DNA of 64,000 nt from Hyphomicrobium sp. ghe19 (GTDB lineage Bacteria; Pseudomonadota; Alphaproteobacteria; Rhizobiales; Hyphomicrobiaceae). The stretch lies in NCBI RefSeq assembly GCF_902712875.1, contig NZ_LR743509.1, positions 4,106,001 through 4,170,000 of the forward strand. The letters are read 5' to 3'. The notes beneath the pieces were generated by a model, which did not search any database, was not told where the DNA came from, and saw only the letters and a list, made by a program, of their open reading frames with translations. Made by a program: the position numbers and the translations under genes. Shown in pieces: positions 18,501-26,805 of the stretch; the stretch's first letter is position 1; every line of letters starts with the position of its first letter.

Positions 18501-18761
18501 GAATGAGGTCGATCGGACGTTGACGATTCCAGGCGTGGAATAAAGTCCGACTTCGATTGGTATCGTGTAATAGCGCTCCATCTCTTCGGCCGAAAGCCCT
18601 GGCGCCTGCGCTGTAATCTCGAGAATGACGGGGGCTGGATTGGGATACGCCTCTATATTGAGCTTCGAAAACGCGGCAATGCCTGCGGCAAGGAAGACGA
18701 ACAATCCCAAGAGGACTATGGGCCGACGAAGAAGTGAGAAGGCAAGAATGCTTCTAATCAC
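15540..18761 (-). CDS. RND efflux pump, CzcA/CusA-like heavy-metal family, copy A
   Basis: 1073 residues, full length for an inner-membrane RND transporter: membrane helix at 15-35, large periplasmic loop, helices from about 340, second loop, and closing helix. The CzcA-type proton-relay segment GAVDFGIIVDSAVILVEN with its two Asp residues is present. The pore-domain text (NFSQYIQDNIEEALSGVKG) is of a side clade of the HME family, so the substrate (metal or organic) is open. Its adaptor gene lies 38 bases upstream. A close paralogue is at 35925-39158. Proton-driven export from periplasm or membrane through a TolC-like channel, probably the product of 20824. Confidence 0.92.
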   Translation of the reverse strand: MIRSILAFSLLRRPIVLLGLFVFLAAGIAAFSKLNIEAYPNPAPVILEITAQAPGLSAEEMERYYTIPIEVGLYSTPGIVNVRSTSFYGLSFVRVTFAWGVDYYTAYTRAALNLQQNVSLPNNVVPTIQGSSLVGEVYRYQVVGPPQFGLTNLRTVQDWIVSRRLFTVPGVVAINSWGGTTKQFEVEVSLHKLDAYNVTIPQIITALGNSNINVGGREITVGQQSVNIRGIGLFDSGGETDLTQGNRVKDIENVVLSQTNGVPVQLKDVAKVSIGYRPRLGIAGRDHDDDTALAIVVMGRTYHTNEVVPLIKAEVEKLNTDGSLPAGVKLVPYYDRTALVDVTTRTVLKNLVFGCLLVFLIQWIFIGDFRSAIVVGTNIPFALFFSVIMLYLTGEDANLLSIGAVDFGIIVDSAVILVENVFRNLQSSAETRQQILTQLAEGRFGADPTRPVQGAGVWTDRLRIILASALQVGEPVFFSAAITVAAFVPLFTMQGVEGQIFGPMARTYGYALIGALIATFTITPVLISYLVPHNVRGVETLTVRVLRRVYSPLLRWSLFHRRTMVLIALSFLALSVFVATRLGSEFLPHLEEGNLWIRASMPPTIALEEGEPMVHKMREILLRHPEVITVVSQHGRPDDGSDASSFSNVEIFAPLKPFNEWPSGLTKDSLVDQLQQEFNAALPGVTFNFSQYIQDNIEEALSGVKGENSVKIIGRDQKILETLAKQVQHELAQVKGIDDLAVFWVLGQPNLNIRIDRERAARYGLNAGDVNTVVQAALGGTQATTLLEADRQFGVVVRLAPEDRSSLESVGKIKVGYTTPAGTNAYIPLSQLADIKIENGPSFIYREATQRYIPVKFSIRGRDLGSTVAEAKQRIAANVKLPQGYRILWAGEFEELETAQQRLAIIVPISVLLIFFLLYGLFNSLRDSLLVLAGIPFAVCGGILALYFSGLDFSISAAVGFVSLFGVSVMNGILIMTYYNEVKAAGLSTIDAMYRAGEQRMRPMLMTALSACIGLLPAAISTGIGSQVQRPLATVVVGGMFIGPVILLIVVPALLTYFLEGRPAAPASGEGPA

Positions 18762-18799
18762 GTCTTGCCCTTTCTAAGTCTTTTTGAGGCGCGACACGG

Positions 18800-20002
18800 T
18801 CAGGGTACATGCCCGACGGTCAACATGTTGCTCAAAAAGACCGCACCTTTGGTTACAACGAGCTCACCGGCGCTGACGCCCGATAGAATCTGCCAATAGC
18901 CTTCGTTCTGGAGCCCGACTTGGACCGTACGCTTCGTAAAACGTTGGCGATCGGAAGTAACCCAGATGCTCGTCGTGCCATCGCCTTCTCGAACCACACC
19001 GTCGAGCGGCATTGCGAGAGAACGAACTGGGTGGTCAATTTGAACAACGTAGTTTGCAAACATGCCGGATCGCAGTTCATGCGTCGGGTTATCGATCTCG
19101 GAACGGACGACGACACGGCGCGTGTTGGGATCGACTATGGGGCTTATGGCAGTGATCTTGCTTTCGAACGTCCGATTGGGAAAAGCATCGATTTTTGCGG
19201 TAACGGCTTGCCCGACGCGGAGGGCGGGAATGTCCGACTCTGAAACATTGGCCAACATCCACATAGTATCGATGTTCGCGACAGAATATGGCGCGGGCGC
19301 AGTTCCCGGTTGCACGAAGAGTCCAGGAGCCGCGTTCCGCGACGTGATTTGGCCACTTATCGGACAAGGCACGACGAGGATCGGATCCGGAGAGCGCGCC
19401 GCAATAGTGTGATCGATCTCAACGTCCCTCTTGCCAAACAGCCGGACGTTATTGCGCGCGGCGCGCAATGCTCCTTCTGCAGCCTGCTGGTCGGAAACGG
19501 ACTGCTCTAGGTCCCTTTGGGCAATGGCATGAGATTTATAAAGATCTCGAAGGCGCGCTAGATTGCGATTTGCGAGATCAAGCAAGCCTGCAGCTGAAAT
19601 CAGAGTCGATTCAGCCGCGAGCAAATCCGGGCTGTCGATCGTAAATAGCGTCTGACCTTTTTTAACATTGTCGCCCAATTTGGCGAATAGATCGACGATT
19701 CGACCCGGGTATGGCGTGAAGACTTGAACGGACAATTCCTCGTTAAAGTCGATACTGCCGATGACATCTTTTTCTTGAGGAAAGGCTCGCGCTTCAATCA
19801 CTCCGACTTTTATGGCCGCCAATTGCGAGGCGGTAAGTGACAGGGTGTTAGCTTCGCTTTTCGGCGAGGCAACATGCTCGTCAGCCTTGGCTCCAACGCC
19901 GAGCCGTTCCGGCCAACCCCAATACGCAAACGTCACAACAGTGATCAACGCTAGCGCCAGCGCAGCGCGAATTCTCACGATTTGTTGCGTTGTTAATGGC
20001 AT
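18800..20002 (-). CDS. RND periplasmic adaptor (membrane fusion protein), copy A
   Basis: 400 residues. N-terminal membrane anchor or uncleaved signal (ALALALITVVTFAYWGWP), then CzcB/HlyD-type lipoyl halves (PYPGRIVDLFAKLGDNVKKGQTLFTIDSPDL), an alpha hairpin, and a beta-barrel segment (AVTAKIDAFPNRTFESKITAISPIVDPNTR). It bridges the pump at 15540 to an outer-membrane channel. First gene of the two-gene pump operon. Its paralogue at 39939-41138 is similar throughout. Confidence 0.92.
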   Translation of the reverse strand: MPLTTQQIVRIRAALALALITVVTFAYWGWPERLGVGAKADEHVASPKSEANTLSLTASQLAAIKVGVIEARAFPQEKDVIGSIDFNEELSVQVFTPYPGRIVDLFAKLGDNVKKGQTLFTIDSPDLLAAESTLISAAGLLDLANRNLARLRDLYKSHAIAQRDLEQSVSDQQAAEGALRAARNNVRLFGKRDVEIDHTIAARSPDPILVVPCPISGQITSRNAAPGLFVQPGTAPAPYSVANIDTMWMLANVSESDIPALRVGQAVTAKIDAFPNRTFESKITAISPIVDPNTRRVVVRSEIDNPTHELRSGMFANYVVQIDHPVRSLAMPLDGVVREGDGTTSIWVTSDRQRFTKRTVQVGLQNEGYWQILSGVSAGELVVTKGAVFLSNMLTVGHVP

Positions 20003-20195
20003 AATTGGTCGCCAGGCCGACAGTGCGCACGTTCACAAAAAATCTAAACGATCAGCCTGAACGCTCCGTCAACTGTAACAAATCGCAGCGTCGCGATCTG
20101 CCGCATCAGCAAATAGAAAGTGATTTTTAACTATCGGCTTGCGTGGACCTCTACGGTCCCATGACGTGGCGTACGCGTGCGCGGATATGCTTCGA

Positions 20196-20573
20196 TCAAG
20201 GGCACGCGATCCAAAATTTTCGGAAACAAGTTATGGGGCCGGAGGGCGGCGGGTCCCACTTGCCCGCAATCTGCGAACATTGAAGGTCGATCTCATAGGG
20301 ATGGACGTCAATTTGCTCGACGAGGCGATTAGCGCGAAAAGCGATTACGAGCGCTTCGCGCACGAGTATGACATTAGGTAAGCGCTGTGGATGAGGCTCG
20401 TAGCCAAAGCACCGAACACCGTTGCGCTCCAACCGTACGACGTCGGGTAGTCCGATTGTTTGCTCAACTTCTCGCGGCGTCATACCAAGCTGAAGTTGGC
20501 GCTCGCCGTTCGCGAAGGCGATTGCCGTCGTGGCGAAGACCGCAGCAATCAGGCAGATGAATTGACGCTGCAT
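20196..20573 (-). CDS. Exported BamE/SmpA-like small protein
   Basis: 125 residues from the ATG at 20573, chosen over 20684 because it begins a signal peptide (MQRQFICLIAAVFATTAIAFA) and has GAGG at a good distance. The mature start RQLQLGMTPREVEQTIGLPDVV is the LGM-T-x-EV-x-x-x-IG-P pattern of BamE-like folds, used for protein-protein contacts in the envelope. No lipobox is seen, so it is periplasmic rather than a lipoprotein. It lies between the adaptor and the divergent outer-membrane factor gene; a role with the efflux complex is only suggested by position. Confidence 0.7.
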   Translation of the reverse strand: MQRQFICLIAAVFATTAIAFANGERQLQLGMTPREVEQTIGLPDVVRLERNGVRCFGYEPHPQRLPNVILVREALVIAFRANRLVEQIDVHPYEIDLQCSQIAGKWDPPPSGPITCFRKFWIACP

Positions 20574-20823
20574 GGCCGTGCCTCGAAGGCTATTTGCACG
20601 CACTTTACGCACGATTCTCCGGCAAAGGTGCGGCATCGATCCGTACAAGAAGAATCCACCATGCATGTGTCCATAATTCCGCATCAGCAGCGTTTTGGCG
20701 CCACCTGCGTTGCCGACCGACGCCGAATCTGTCCCAACTCCGCATTGATCGTTTCGCCGAGTGGCCGCACGGCAAACAAGGAAGCGCTGCGCCGTGCAAG
20801 CTTTTCAAGATCGCCGCGGTCTC

Positions 20824-22353
20824 ATGCATCGGTTGCTCGCTGTTCGAGCATTAGTGCCCTTCGCGTTTCCCATTCTTCTATTGAGTTTCTCGGGATGTGC
20901 GGTAGGGCCCAATTTTGAACCGCCAGGAGCACCTCCGACCGCTTCCGTGACGCCTCTGCCGGTGAAAACACCAGGCAAGGCTGGAAGCGAGAGCCAAACA
21001 TTCGTCCATGATATGGATATTCGTGGCGATTGGTGGACACTATTTCGTTCGCCGGCACTCGATGGGCTGATTGCGAGAGCCCTGAGAGACAACAGCGACC
21101 TCGAAGCGGCACAAGCTGGATTACGTGTGGCCAATGCGAACGTTGCTGCGCAAAGGGGCTACTTCTATCCAACAATCGACGGCAACTACACGCCGAGTCG
21201 TCAGAAAGTAAGCAGCAGCGTACTCATCCCCTCCACACCGGGCGCAAACCCTTATTACACCCTCCAGACAGCACAGCTGACGGTCACCTACGCCCCCGAT
21301 GTCTTCGGGGGCAATCGCCGTCAGGCAGAGGCGCTGACGGCTCAATCTGACGTTCAGAGATTTCAACTCGAAGCGACGTATCTAACTCTAACGTCCAATA
21401 TCGCGCTTGCCGCTGTTCAGGAGGCGTCGCTGCGCGAGCAGATCGCTGCAACGCATAAGATCATCGCAATTGAGCGGCGCCTTTTGGAACTCGTGCAACG
21501 CCAATTCAATGCCGGCCATGTTGGGCTACTTGACGTGGCCGCGCAAAAGGCGGCGCTAGCACAAGCAGAACAAACCTTGCCTCCGCTTGAAAACAGTTTG
21601 ATCCGTCAACGCGACCTGCTCATCGCCCTCTCTGGTCACTTCTCGGGTGAAGGATTGCCCGAACGTTTCGATTTTAGCTCAATTCGGCTGCCTTCTGAGC
21701 TCCCTGTCAGCCTTCCGTCGACATTGGTTCAGCAACGGCCAGATGTGCGCGCTGCAGAGGCGAATTGGCATGTGGCGACGGCTCACGTCGGTGTGGCGAT
21801 TGCAAATCGTCTACCCCAATTCAGCATGAACGGAACAAACATCGGCCGGCAATCAGCGTCGTTCGCCGAATTTTTCTTCTGCGGCGCGCCTTGTACGTTC
21901 TGGACCATCACTGGCAGCGTAACGCAGCCGCTATTCGACGGTTTCACGCTCGAGCAACAGCAACGTGCCGCAGAGGCGGGTTTAGACCAAGCAGCCGCCC
22001 AATATCGCAGCACTGTCATTACCGCGTTCCAAAATGTCTCTGACGCGCTCCAAGTTCTTGAAGGTGACGCGCGAGCGTTACGCGCTGCAGAAGCCTCTGC
22101 GAAGGCCGCCGACTTGAGCCTCAAACTAACGCAAAAGCAGCTCGAACTCGGGCAAGTGAGCGTGCTGCAAGTGCTTACCGTCCAGAACACCTACGAGCAG
22201 GCAATCATCAGTGAAATTCTGGCAAAGGCGAACCGGTATGCGGACACCGTCGCGTTGTTCCAAGCACTGGGCGGAGGTTGGTGGAATCGTTCGGATGTCG
22301 ACGCCGACGCAATTGGGGACTGGTTTTTTCACACGGCGATCAGCTGGTACTGA
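20824..22353 (+). CDS. Outer-membrane efflux lipoprotein, NodT/OprM (TolC) family
   Basis: 509 residues from ATG 20824, which places a lipobox at LLSFSGC (Cys25). This is followed by GPNFEPP, the typical NodT/OprM start. Two TolC repeats are seen: DGLIARALRDNSDLEAAQAGLRVA and VQQRPDVRAAEANWHVATAHVGVAIANRLPQ in the second half, with the LEAAQ-type helices. It forms the outer-membrane exit duct for RND pumps. Divergent from the BamE-like gene and pump operon of locus A; the second pump (locus B) has no duct gene of its own and might share this one. Confidence 0.9.
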   Translation: MHRLLAVRALVPFAFPILLLSFSGCAVGPNFEPPGAPPTASVTPLPVKTPGKAGSESQTFVHDMDIRGDWWTLFRSPALDGLIARALRDNSDLEAAQAGLRVANANVAAQRGYFYPTIDGNYTPSRQKVSSSVLIPSTPGANPYYTLQTAQLTVTYAPDVFGGNRRQAEALTAQSDVQRFQLEATYLTLTSNIALAAVQEASLREQIAATHKIIAIERRLLELVQRQFNAGHVGLLDVAAQKAALAQAEQTLPPLENSLIRQRDLLIALSGHFSGEGLPERFDFSSIRLPSELPVSLPSTLVQQRPDVRAAEANWHVATAHVGVAIANRLPQFSMNGTNIGRQSASFAEFFFCGAPCTFWTITGSVTQPLFDGFTLEQQQRAAEAGLDQAAAQYRSTVITAFQNVSDALQVLEGDARALRAAEASAKAADLSLKLTQKQLELGQVSVLQVLTVQNTYEQAIISEILAKANRYADTVALFQALGGGWWNRSDVDADAIGDWFFHTAISWY

Positions 22354-22449
22354 TCGCGCAAGTTCGATGATGTCGCCAGTTAACCCCTTGCGTCATTAGG
22401 TGGTTGTCTGCTCGCGATGGCCACGCAGACGTAATCGCGCATGATCGTC

Positions 22450-24354
22450 CTAGATGGCGACCTGCCTGCCGATCTCGATGAGGCGGTCGCGCGGGAAATT
22501 GAATGCGTCTGAGAGATGCATGGCATTGCGATGCAAGAGCGCGAAGATGGCGACGAGCCATTTCGGCAGGCCGCTTCCGTCCTCTCGCGAAACAACCGTT
22601 TCGACCGCCACATAATATGTCACATCGGCGAGGTCCACGCCGCAACCGCGCTTCGTGAGATCATCGAGCAGTCGCACCACATTCGGTCGCTCGAGAAATC
22701 CATACTGTGCGTTCACACGCCAGAAGTTTGGAGCCTCGAGAGTGAGTGTGGCGCGGTTCGCATCGTCTACCCAGGGTATCGGTTGAGTTTCGATCGTCAG
22801 GGAGACCACCCGTTCTTGCAATGAATGGGAATGGTCGACATACCATGAGATGAGCGGCGGCGTTTCCGTTTTCACGCGACTTAGGAATACCGCGGACCCT
22901 CGAACGCGGGAGACGCCCGCTGCGGGCAGCCCTGCAAGAAACGGCGTCAGAGGGATTTCTCGCCCGCGCAAACGATCGCGTATGGCCGTCTGCCCGACGT
23001 GCCAGATGTACATAACGGCATAAACGGACGCCGCGAGAATGAGCGGAACGTATCCGCCGTCAGCTATCTTGACGAGATTGGCGGCGAAAAACGTGGCGTC
23101 GACAGTCAAAAAGACGCCGGCCACAATTGCCGCTTTGATCAGGCTCCAGTGTAGAATTTCGCGCATCGCCATGAACAGGAGGACGCTCGTCATAAGCATG
23201 GTTGCAGAGACGGCGATGCCGTATGCCGAAGCCAGATTGTCCGATCTTTGAAATGCGAGCACGAGGCCGATCGTTACCAGCATAAGCAGCCAGTTGACGG
23301 CGCCGACATAGATCTGGCCGTATCCTTCCTCAGACGTTTGCGTAACGAACATACGCGGCATCCAGCCTAGCCGGATCGCTTGCCGCGTCATCGAGAACGC
23401 ACCGGAAATGATCGATTGGCTCGCGATGATTGTTGCCAACGTCGCCAAGATGACGAGAGGAAGAAGCATCGAATCAGGGCAGAGACGGAAAAAGATGTTG
23501 TCGTCGCTCGCGCCGTTATCAAGAATATAGGCGCTTTGTCCGGCATAGGAGAGGAAGAGGGCCGGAAAAACGATCGCGAACCAAGAGAGACGAATGGGCG
23601 TCGCACCGAAATGGCCCATGTCAGCATAGAGTGCTTCAGCGCCTGTTACGCATAGGAAGACTCCGCCAAGCACCAGAAAGCCGCTGACACCGCTTATCGC
23701 CAGGAAATGGATCGCATACATCGGGTTGATGGCGGCGATGACGGAAGGATGGCGGAAGATCGCTATAAGCCCGAGTACCCCGATCGCGACGAACCAACAA
23801 AGCATGATCGGACCAAAGGCACGGCCAATTCGCGCCGTCCCCAGTGGCTGGATAAGAAACAACGCAACGAGTAAGCCAATCGTGAGTGGCAGAATATAAG
23901 GCGCGACAGACGGCGCCGCGCGCTCCAGGCCTTCAACGGCCGACAAGACAGAGATTGCGGGAGTGATGGCGCCGTCACCATAGATGAGTGCCGCGCCGAA
24001 AAGACCTGCAGCAATGATCATCGGCCGTCTATGACCTTTGATGCCGATCAGAGACATCAGCGCCAAGATCCCCCCTTCGCCGTCGTTATCGATCTGCATC
24101 GCGACCATCACGTACTTGATGGTCGTAATGATTGTGAGGGTCCAGATGATGAGTGACAGGCAGCCGAGAACTACCTCCGGATCGGATTTGCCGCCAGCTA
24201 GCGTCACAACAGTTTTCAAGGTGTATAAAGGGCTCGTTCCAATATCCCCGAAAACGACGCCAAGGGAAGCTAGACCAAGAGCAGCCAAACCGGATTGCTT
24301 CACCGGCACCTGATTGATCATCTCCACGCCGCTTTTTCCGCTTGTCGTCAGCAT
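22450..24354 (-). CDS. kup: Kup-type low-affinity potassium uptake transporter
   Basis: 634 residues with 12 membrane helices expected. Kup hallmarks: LGVVFGDIGTSPLYTLKTV near the N-terminus, GDGAITPAISVLSAVEGL, and ALYADMGHFG. The cytoplasmic C-terminal domain (from about residue 460) holds the E/D-rich and RV-type strands of the family and ends in the usual positively charged region. K+/H+ symport across the inner membrane. Start at 24354 is kept, but ATG 24321 (MINQVPVKQSG) is possible. Monocistronic. Confidence 0.95.
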   Translation of the reverse strand: MLTTSGKSGVEMINQVPVKQSGLAALGLASLGVVFGDIGTSPLYTLKTVVTLAGGKSDPEVVLGCLSLIIWTLTIITTIKYVMVAMQIDNDGEGGILALMSLIGIKGHRRPMIIAAGLFGAALIYGDGAITPAISVLSAVEGLERAAPSVAPYILPLTIGLLVALFLIQPLGTARIGRAFGPIMLCWFVAIGVLGLIAIFRHPSVIAAINPMYAIHFLAISGVSGFLVLGGVFLCVTGAEALYADMGHFGATPIRLSWFAIVFPALFLSYAGQSAYILDNGASDDNIFFRLCPDSMLLPLVILATLATIIASQSIISGAFSMTRQAIRLGWMPRMFVTQTSEEGYGQIYVGAVNWLLMLVTIGLVLAFQRSDNLASAYGIAVSATMLMTSVLLFMAMREILHWSLIKAAIVAGVFLTVDATFFAANLVKIADGGYVPLILAASVYAVMYIWHVGQTAIRDRLRGREIPLTPFLAGLPAAGVSRVRGSAVFLSRVKTETPPLISWYVDHSHSLQERVVSLTIETQPIPWVDDANRATLTLEAPNFWRVNAQYGFLERPNVVRLLDDLTKRGCGVDLADVTYYVAVETVVSREDGSGLPKWLVAIFALLHRNAMHLSDAFNFPRDRLIEIGRQVAI

Positions 24355-24565
24355 TCAATCTCGCGCCCACATTGCTCATCTATCGACTAGTGCAAAACGT
24401 GACGAAGCAGCAGTAGTTCTAAAGTTCGATGTTAGCATGTCGATCGGAGGTCAGCGTCCGGCCCTGGAGGCTCGTTACGAAGTTCCACGTCGCGCGCCAC
24501 TGGAGTTTACTCTCATTCGTGCTAATTTTTATCGTGACGCACACTGACCGTATCGCTCTAATACT

Positions 24566-25279
24566 TCATTCTTCCGAAATCGTGCGGTCGACTTGCCAAC
24601 TTGCCGCCGTCACGTGTGGCTCGAGGCTTAGCCGTCCGACGACCTGTTCAAGAGATGCATCGTTGCGTTTCTCGGCGACCGCCTGCGCCGTGACGGTCAC
24701 CTTCAAAGTCTCGGGAATGTCCTCACTGTCGATGCGCCGGAGGCCGAGCCCGGCTTGGGAAAGCGCATGCAGGAGGAGTGATCGCATGTGTGCCTCCTCT
24801 GCACCCTTGCACGTGACCTCGACCGTGTAATGCGTTTCGACGTCGGTTGACATCAAAGCTCGCGTATTGAGACGTTGAACCAGCGGTCGCAGTATGAGGT
24901 TTGTGGTGATGACGAGGAAAGCCGCCACCACGCTTGGAATCCAGAAGCCGCCCCCCGCAAATGTGCCGACCATGGCGGAGCACCAGAGAGTCGCCGCGGT
25001 GTTCAGTCCATGGACGTTGACGCCCTCGCGCAGGATGATGCCGGCGCCGAGGAAGCCGATGCCGGAAACCACCTGAGCGGCGATCCGCGTCGGATCTCCC
25101 TGCCCCACCATCGCCGAAAAGACGACAAAGCCGGAAGCACCGAGCGCCACGAGCGCGTTCGTTCTGAGCCCAGCCATCTTCTGGTGCCATTGGCGCTCAA
25201 AGCCGATGGCTGAGCCAAGGACGAGAGCAAGGCCGAGCCGAAGGAACGGTTCGAGAGCACCCACCGAGTTCGGTTCCAT
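24566..25279 (-). CDS. mgtC: MgtC/SapB family membrane protein
   Basis: 237 residues from ATG 25279, with AGGA upstream; the upstream reading to 25453 overlaps the preceding small gene and has no family similarity. Four or five membrane helices with the family motif GSAIGFERQWHQKMAGLRTNALVALGA and GIGFLGAGIILREG, followed by a C-terminal ACT-like cytoplasmic domain (residues about 150-230). MgtC proteins help growth at low magnesium and modulate F1Fo ATP synthase or phosphate uptake in pathogens. Third gene of a tight three-gene unit (25728 to 24566). Confidence 0.9.
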   Translation of the reverse strand: MEPNSVGALEPFLRLGLALVLGSAIGFERQWHQKMAGLRTNALVALGASGFVVFSAMVGQGDPTRIAAQVVSGIGFLGAGIILREGVNVHGLNTAATLWCSAMVGTFAGGGFWIPSVVAAFLVITTNLILRPLVQRLNTRALMSTDVETHYTVEVTCKGAEEAHMRSLLLHALSQAGLGLRRIDSEDIPETLKVTVTAQAVAEKRNDASLEQVVGRLSLEPHVTAASWQVDRTISEE

Positions 25280-25284
25280 AGCTG

Positions 25285-25470
25285 TCAGTCCTGACCTAAG
25301 ATCGTCAATTGAATGACACGTACACGCACGAGTCCCACGGCGATAATCCGATAAACCCGTAAGACGGTGATCCTGATGTGCTTGGCGCGCGAAAGCGTGG
25401 ACGCCGGCAACTCGGCGCCCGTCGCCATGTATGTCGTTGCACCGACGGGCCAACTTAAGCCGTCACTCAT
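25285..25470 (-). CDS. Small protein or leader peptide immediately upstream of mgtC
   Basis: 61 residues starting MSDGLSWPVGATTYMATG, with a strong GGAGGAG seven bases before the ATG. The stop lies five bases from the mgtC start. The C-terminal half (ITVLRVYRIIAVGLVRVRVI) is basic and amphipathic, suited to membrane contact or nascent-chain effects. I do not recognise a family. Its position recalls the leader ORFs that control mgtC expression in enterics (mgtM/mgtP), but the sequence is unrelated. It could equally be a separate small structural gene. Confidence 0.55.
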   Translation of the reverse strand: MSDGLSWPVGATTYMATGAELPASTLSRAKHIRITVLRVYRIIAVGLVRVRVIQLTILGQD

Positions 25471-25485
25471 ATCGGCACTCCTCCA

Positions 25486-25728
25486 TCAGGCCGCACGCAG
25501 AACCGTAGGGCCGTTGGCGGCCGGGTGGTTTACGCGCAAGCGCCTACTTCCCGGTTCCTCGGCGTCTTGACTGCTCCACGCGCAAGAAAGCCGCCCCGTG
25601 CAGGGGTCGACCTGCCATCTGCACACCAGTTGCGTGCGCACGGTACGAGAGACTTCAAATGCATCTTGGACGAGGGTTTGCCTCATCCGCAGATGCCGAC
25701 CCTTTTCGATGAAAATGATCTTGTTCAT
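25486..25728 (-). CDS. Small hypothetical protein, first gene of the mgtC unit
   Basis: 80 residues starting MNKIIFIEKGRHLRMRQTL, with an excellent GGAGGTGA before the ATG. The central part is R-T-L-V-Q-D-A-F-x-V-S-R-T, then a short C-x10-C stretch (LVCRWQVDPCTGRLSCAW). No signal peptide or membrane helix. I recall similar short proteins in alphaproteobacteria but know no function. The next gene's Shine-Dalgarno begins two bases after its TGA, so the three genes to mgtC are almost certainly cotranscribed and coupled. Confidence 0.6.
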   Translation of the reverse strand: MNKIIFIEKGRHLRMRQTLVQDAFEVSRTVRTQLVCRWQVDPCTGRLSCAWSSQDAEEPGSRRLRVNHPAANGPTVLRAA

Positions 25729-26181
25729 CGCTCACCTCCATTGCCGTCAAACACGGCCAGAGATGAGCTGCGCTACAGAGCTAGGCTTCTGCCGTGCCCC
25801 TTGCACCCTCTCCGAAACCGCGAGCGGCCTTGCTATGTGCTGGCCTCCATGCCGCGACCAACGCCGCGTGAGGGAAGCCGAAGCTGCTACTGCCCATGTC
25901 TCTTTCGGTAGGATTGTTGAACTGTCCGCCGGCACAAAGGGCCAGCCGATACGACAAAAGTACGAACTGCGCCAGTCGACCGCGGCTGTGGTCCAACTTT
26001 TGGCAGACGCCAGTGCTCAATGAAGGCCGAGTGCTCGCGTTTCAATAGACCAATCGACCTAAGACGAAGACGACCGTCCTCGCGGGATGATTCCCAAAAT
26101 GTGCCCCGTTGCGGAAACGCAGGCCCAACGCGCAGCGACGGTCCTGTCAGCTCCTGGCGCGATACAGAAGAAATCGCCCCG
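25729..26181. other. Region upstream of the mgtC unit, no gene recognised
   Basis: About 450 bases. It should hold the promoter of the mgtC unit near 25729. Frames on both strands are Arg/Ser-rich shadows without ribosome sites. No magnesium riboswitch of a type I know could be recognised by eye. Confidence 0.4.
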
Positions 26182-26805
26182 TCAGGACAGCCCCCGGGCG
26201 TTGAGCGTTTCAAAGATTATTTGTGGATCATCCTCGGACTCAGGCTTGATGACGACGAACTGTAGGGATGTCCGCATCGCCTGGACGATCGAGTGTATCC
26301 GATTGACCTTCTCGTCATCCGTCGCCGCCTCCGCGACGAAGTCCTTCGTGCGGACGCCCACTTTCAATATGTCAGGCAAGGTATCGAGATAGACAGACTG
26401 CGTTATCGGAGAGAGCGTCTGCTTGGCCGCCTGAATGATGCCGGCCTCCAGGCTGAGTTGCGGATAGATCTTAAGTCTGTTGGTCGGACACTTCGCGAGT
26501 AGGTTTCGTGCTCGCTGCACGTGTTCGTCATCGATCTTCTCGACAGGAGTCGACTGGCCGATGATTTCGCAGAGGCAGTCGGCGATAGCAGTGATCTTAT
26601 CGAGACGCTTCTTGCTGACATTGTTGGCGTCGAACTCTTCGGTCTTCTCTGCGAGGTAGATATCTTGCAGCTGCCGAAAAAGCATGCTCGGCTTGGCGTT
26701 GGGATCAAACAATTTGTCAAAGAACGGCAGGTCGTGGCGATCTTCGTACCGATCGAGCCTGCGGCGCGTGATTTCGAGCAGTACCCCGCCGTACGATTTC
26801 GGCAA
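26182..26805 (-). pseudogene. Chimeric remnant: tyrosine-recombinase N-terminal region joined to a DUF262 (GmrSD-type) fragment
   Basis: One open frame (207 codons, TTG start) reads through two unrelated pieces. Residues about 10-150 resemble the N-terminal and SAM-like region of a tyrosine integrase (ARNLLAKCPTNRLKIYPQLS, then LSPITQSVYLDTLPDIL). The catalytic domain that should follow is absent. From about residue 152 the text switches to a DUF262 restriction-protein piece (DEKVNRIHSIVQAMRTSLQF, EDDPQIIFETLNARG) and stops just after that hallmark. This looks like a deletion joining two genes of a vanished mobile island; no function is expected. Confidence 0.65.
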
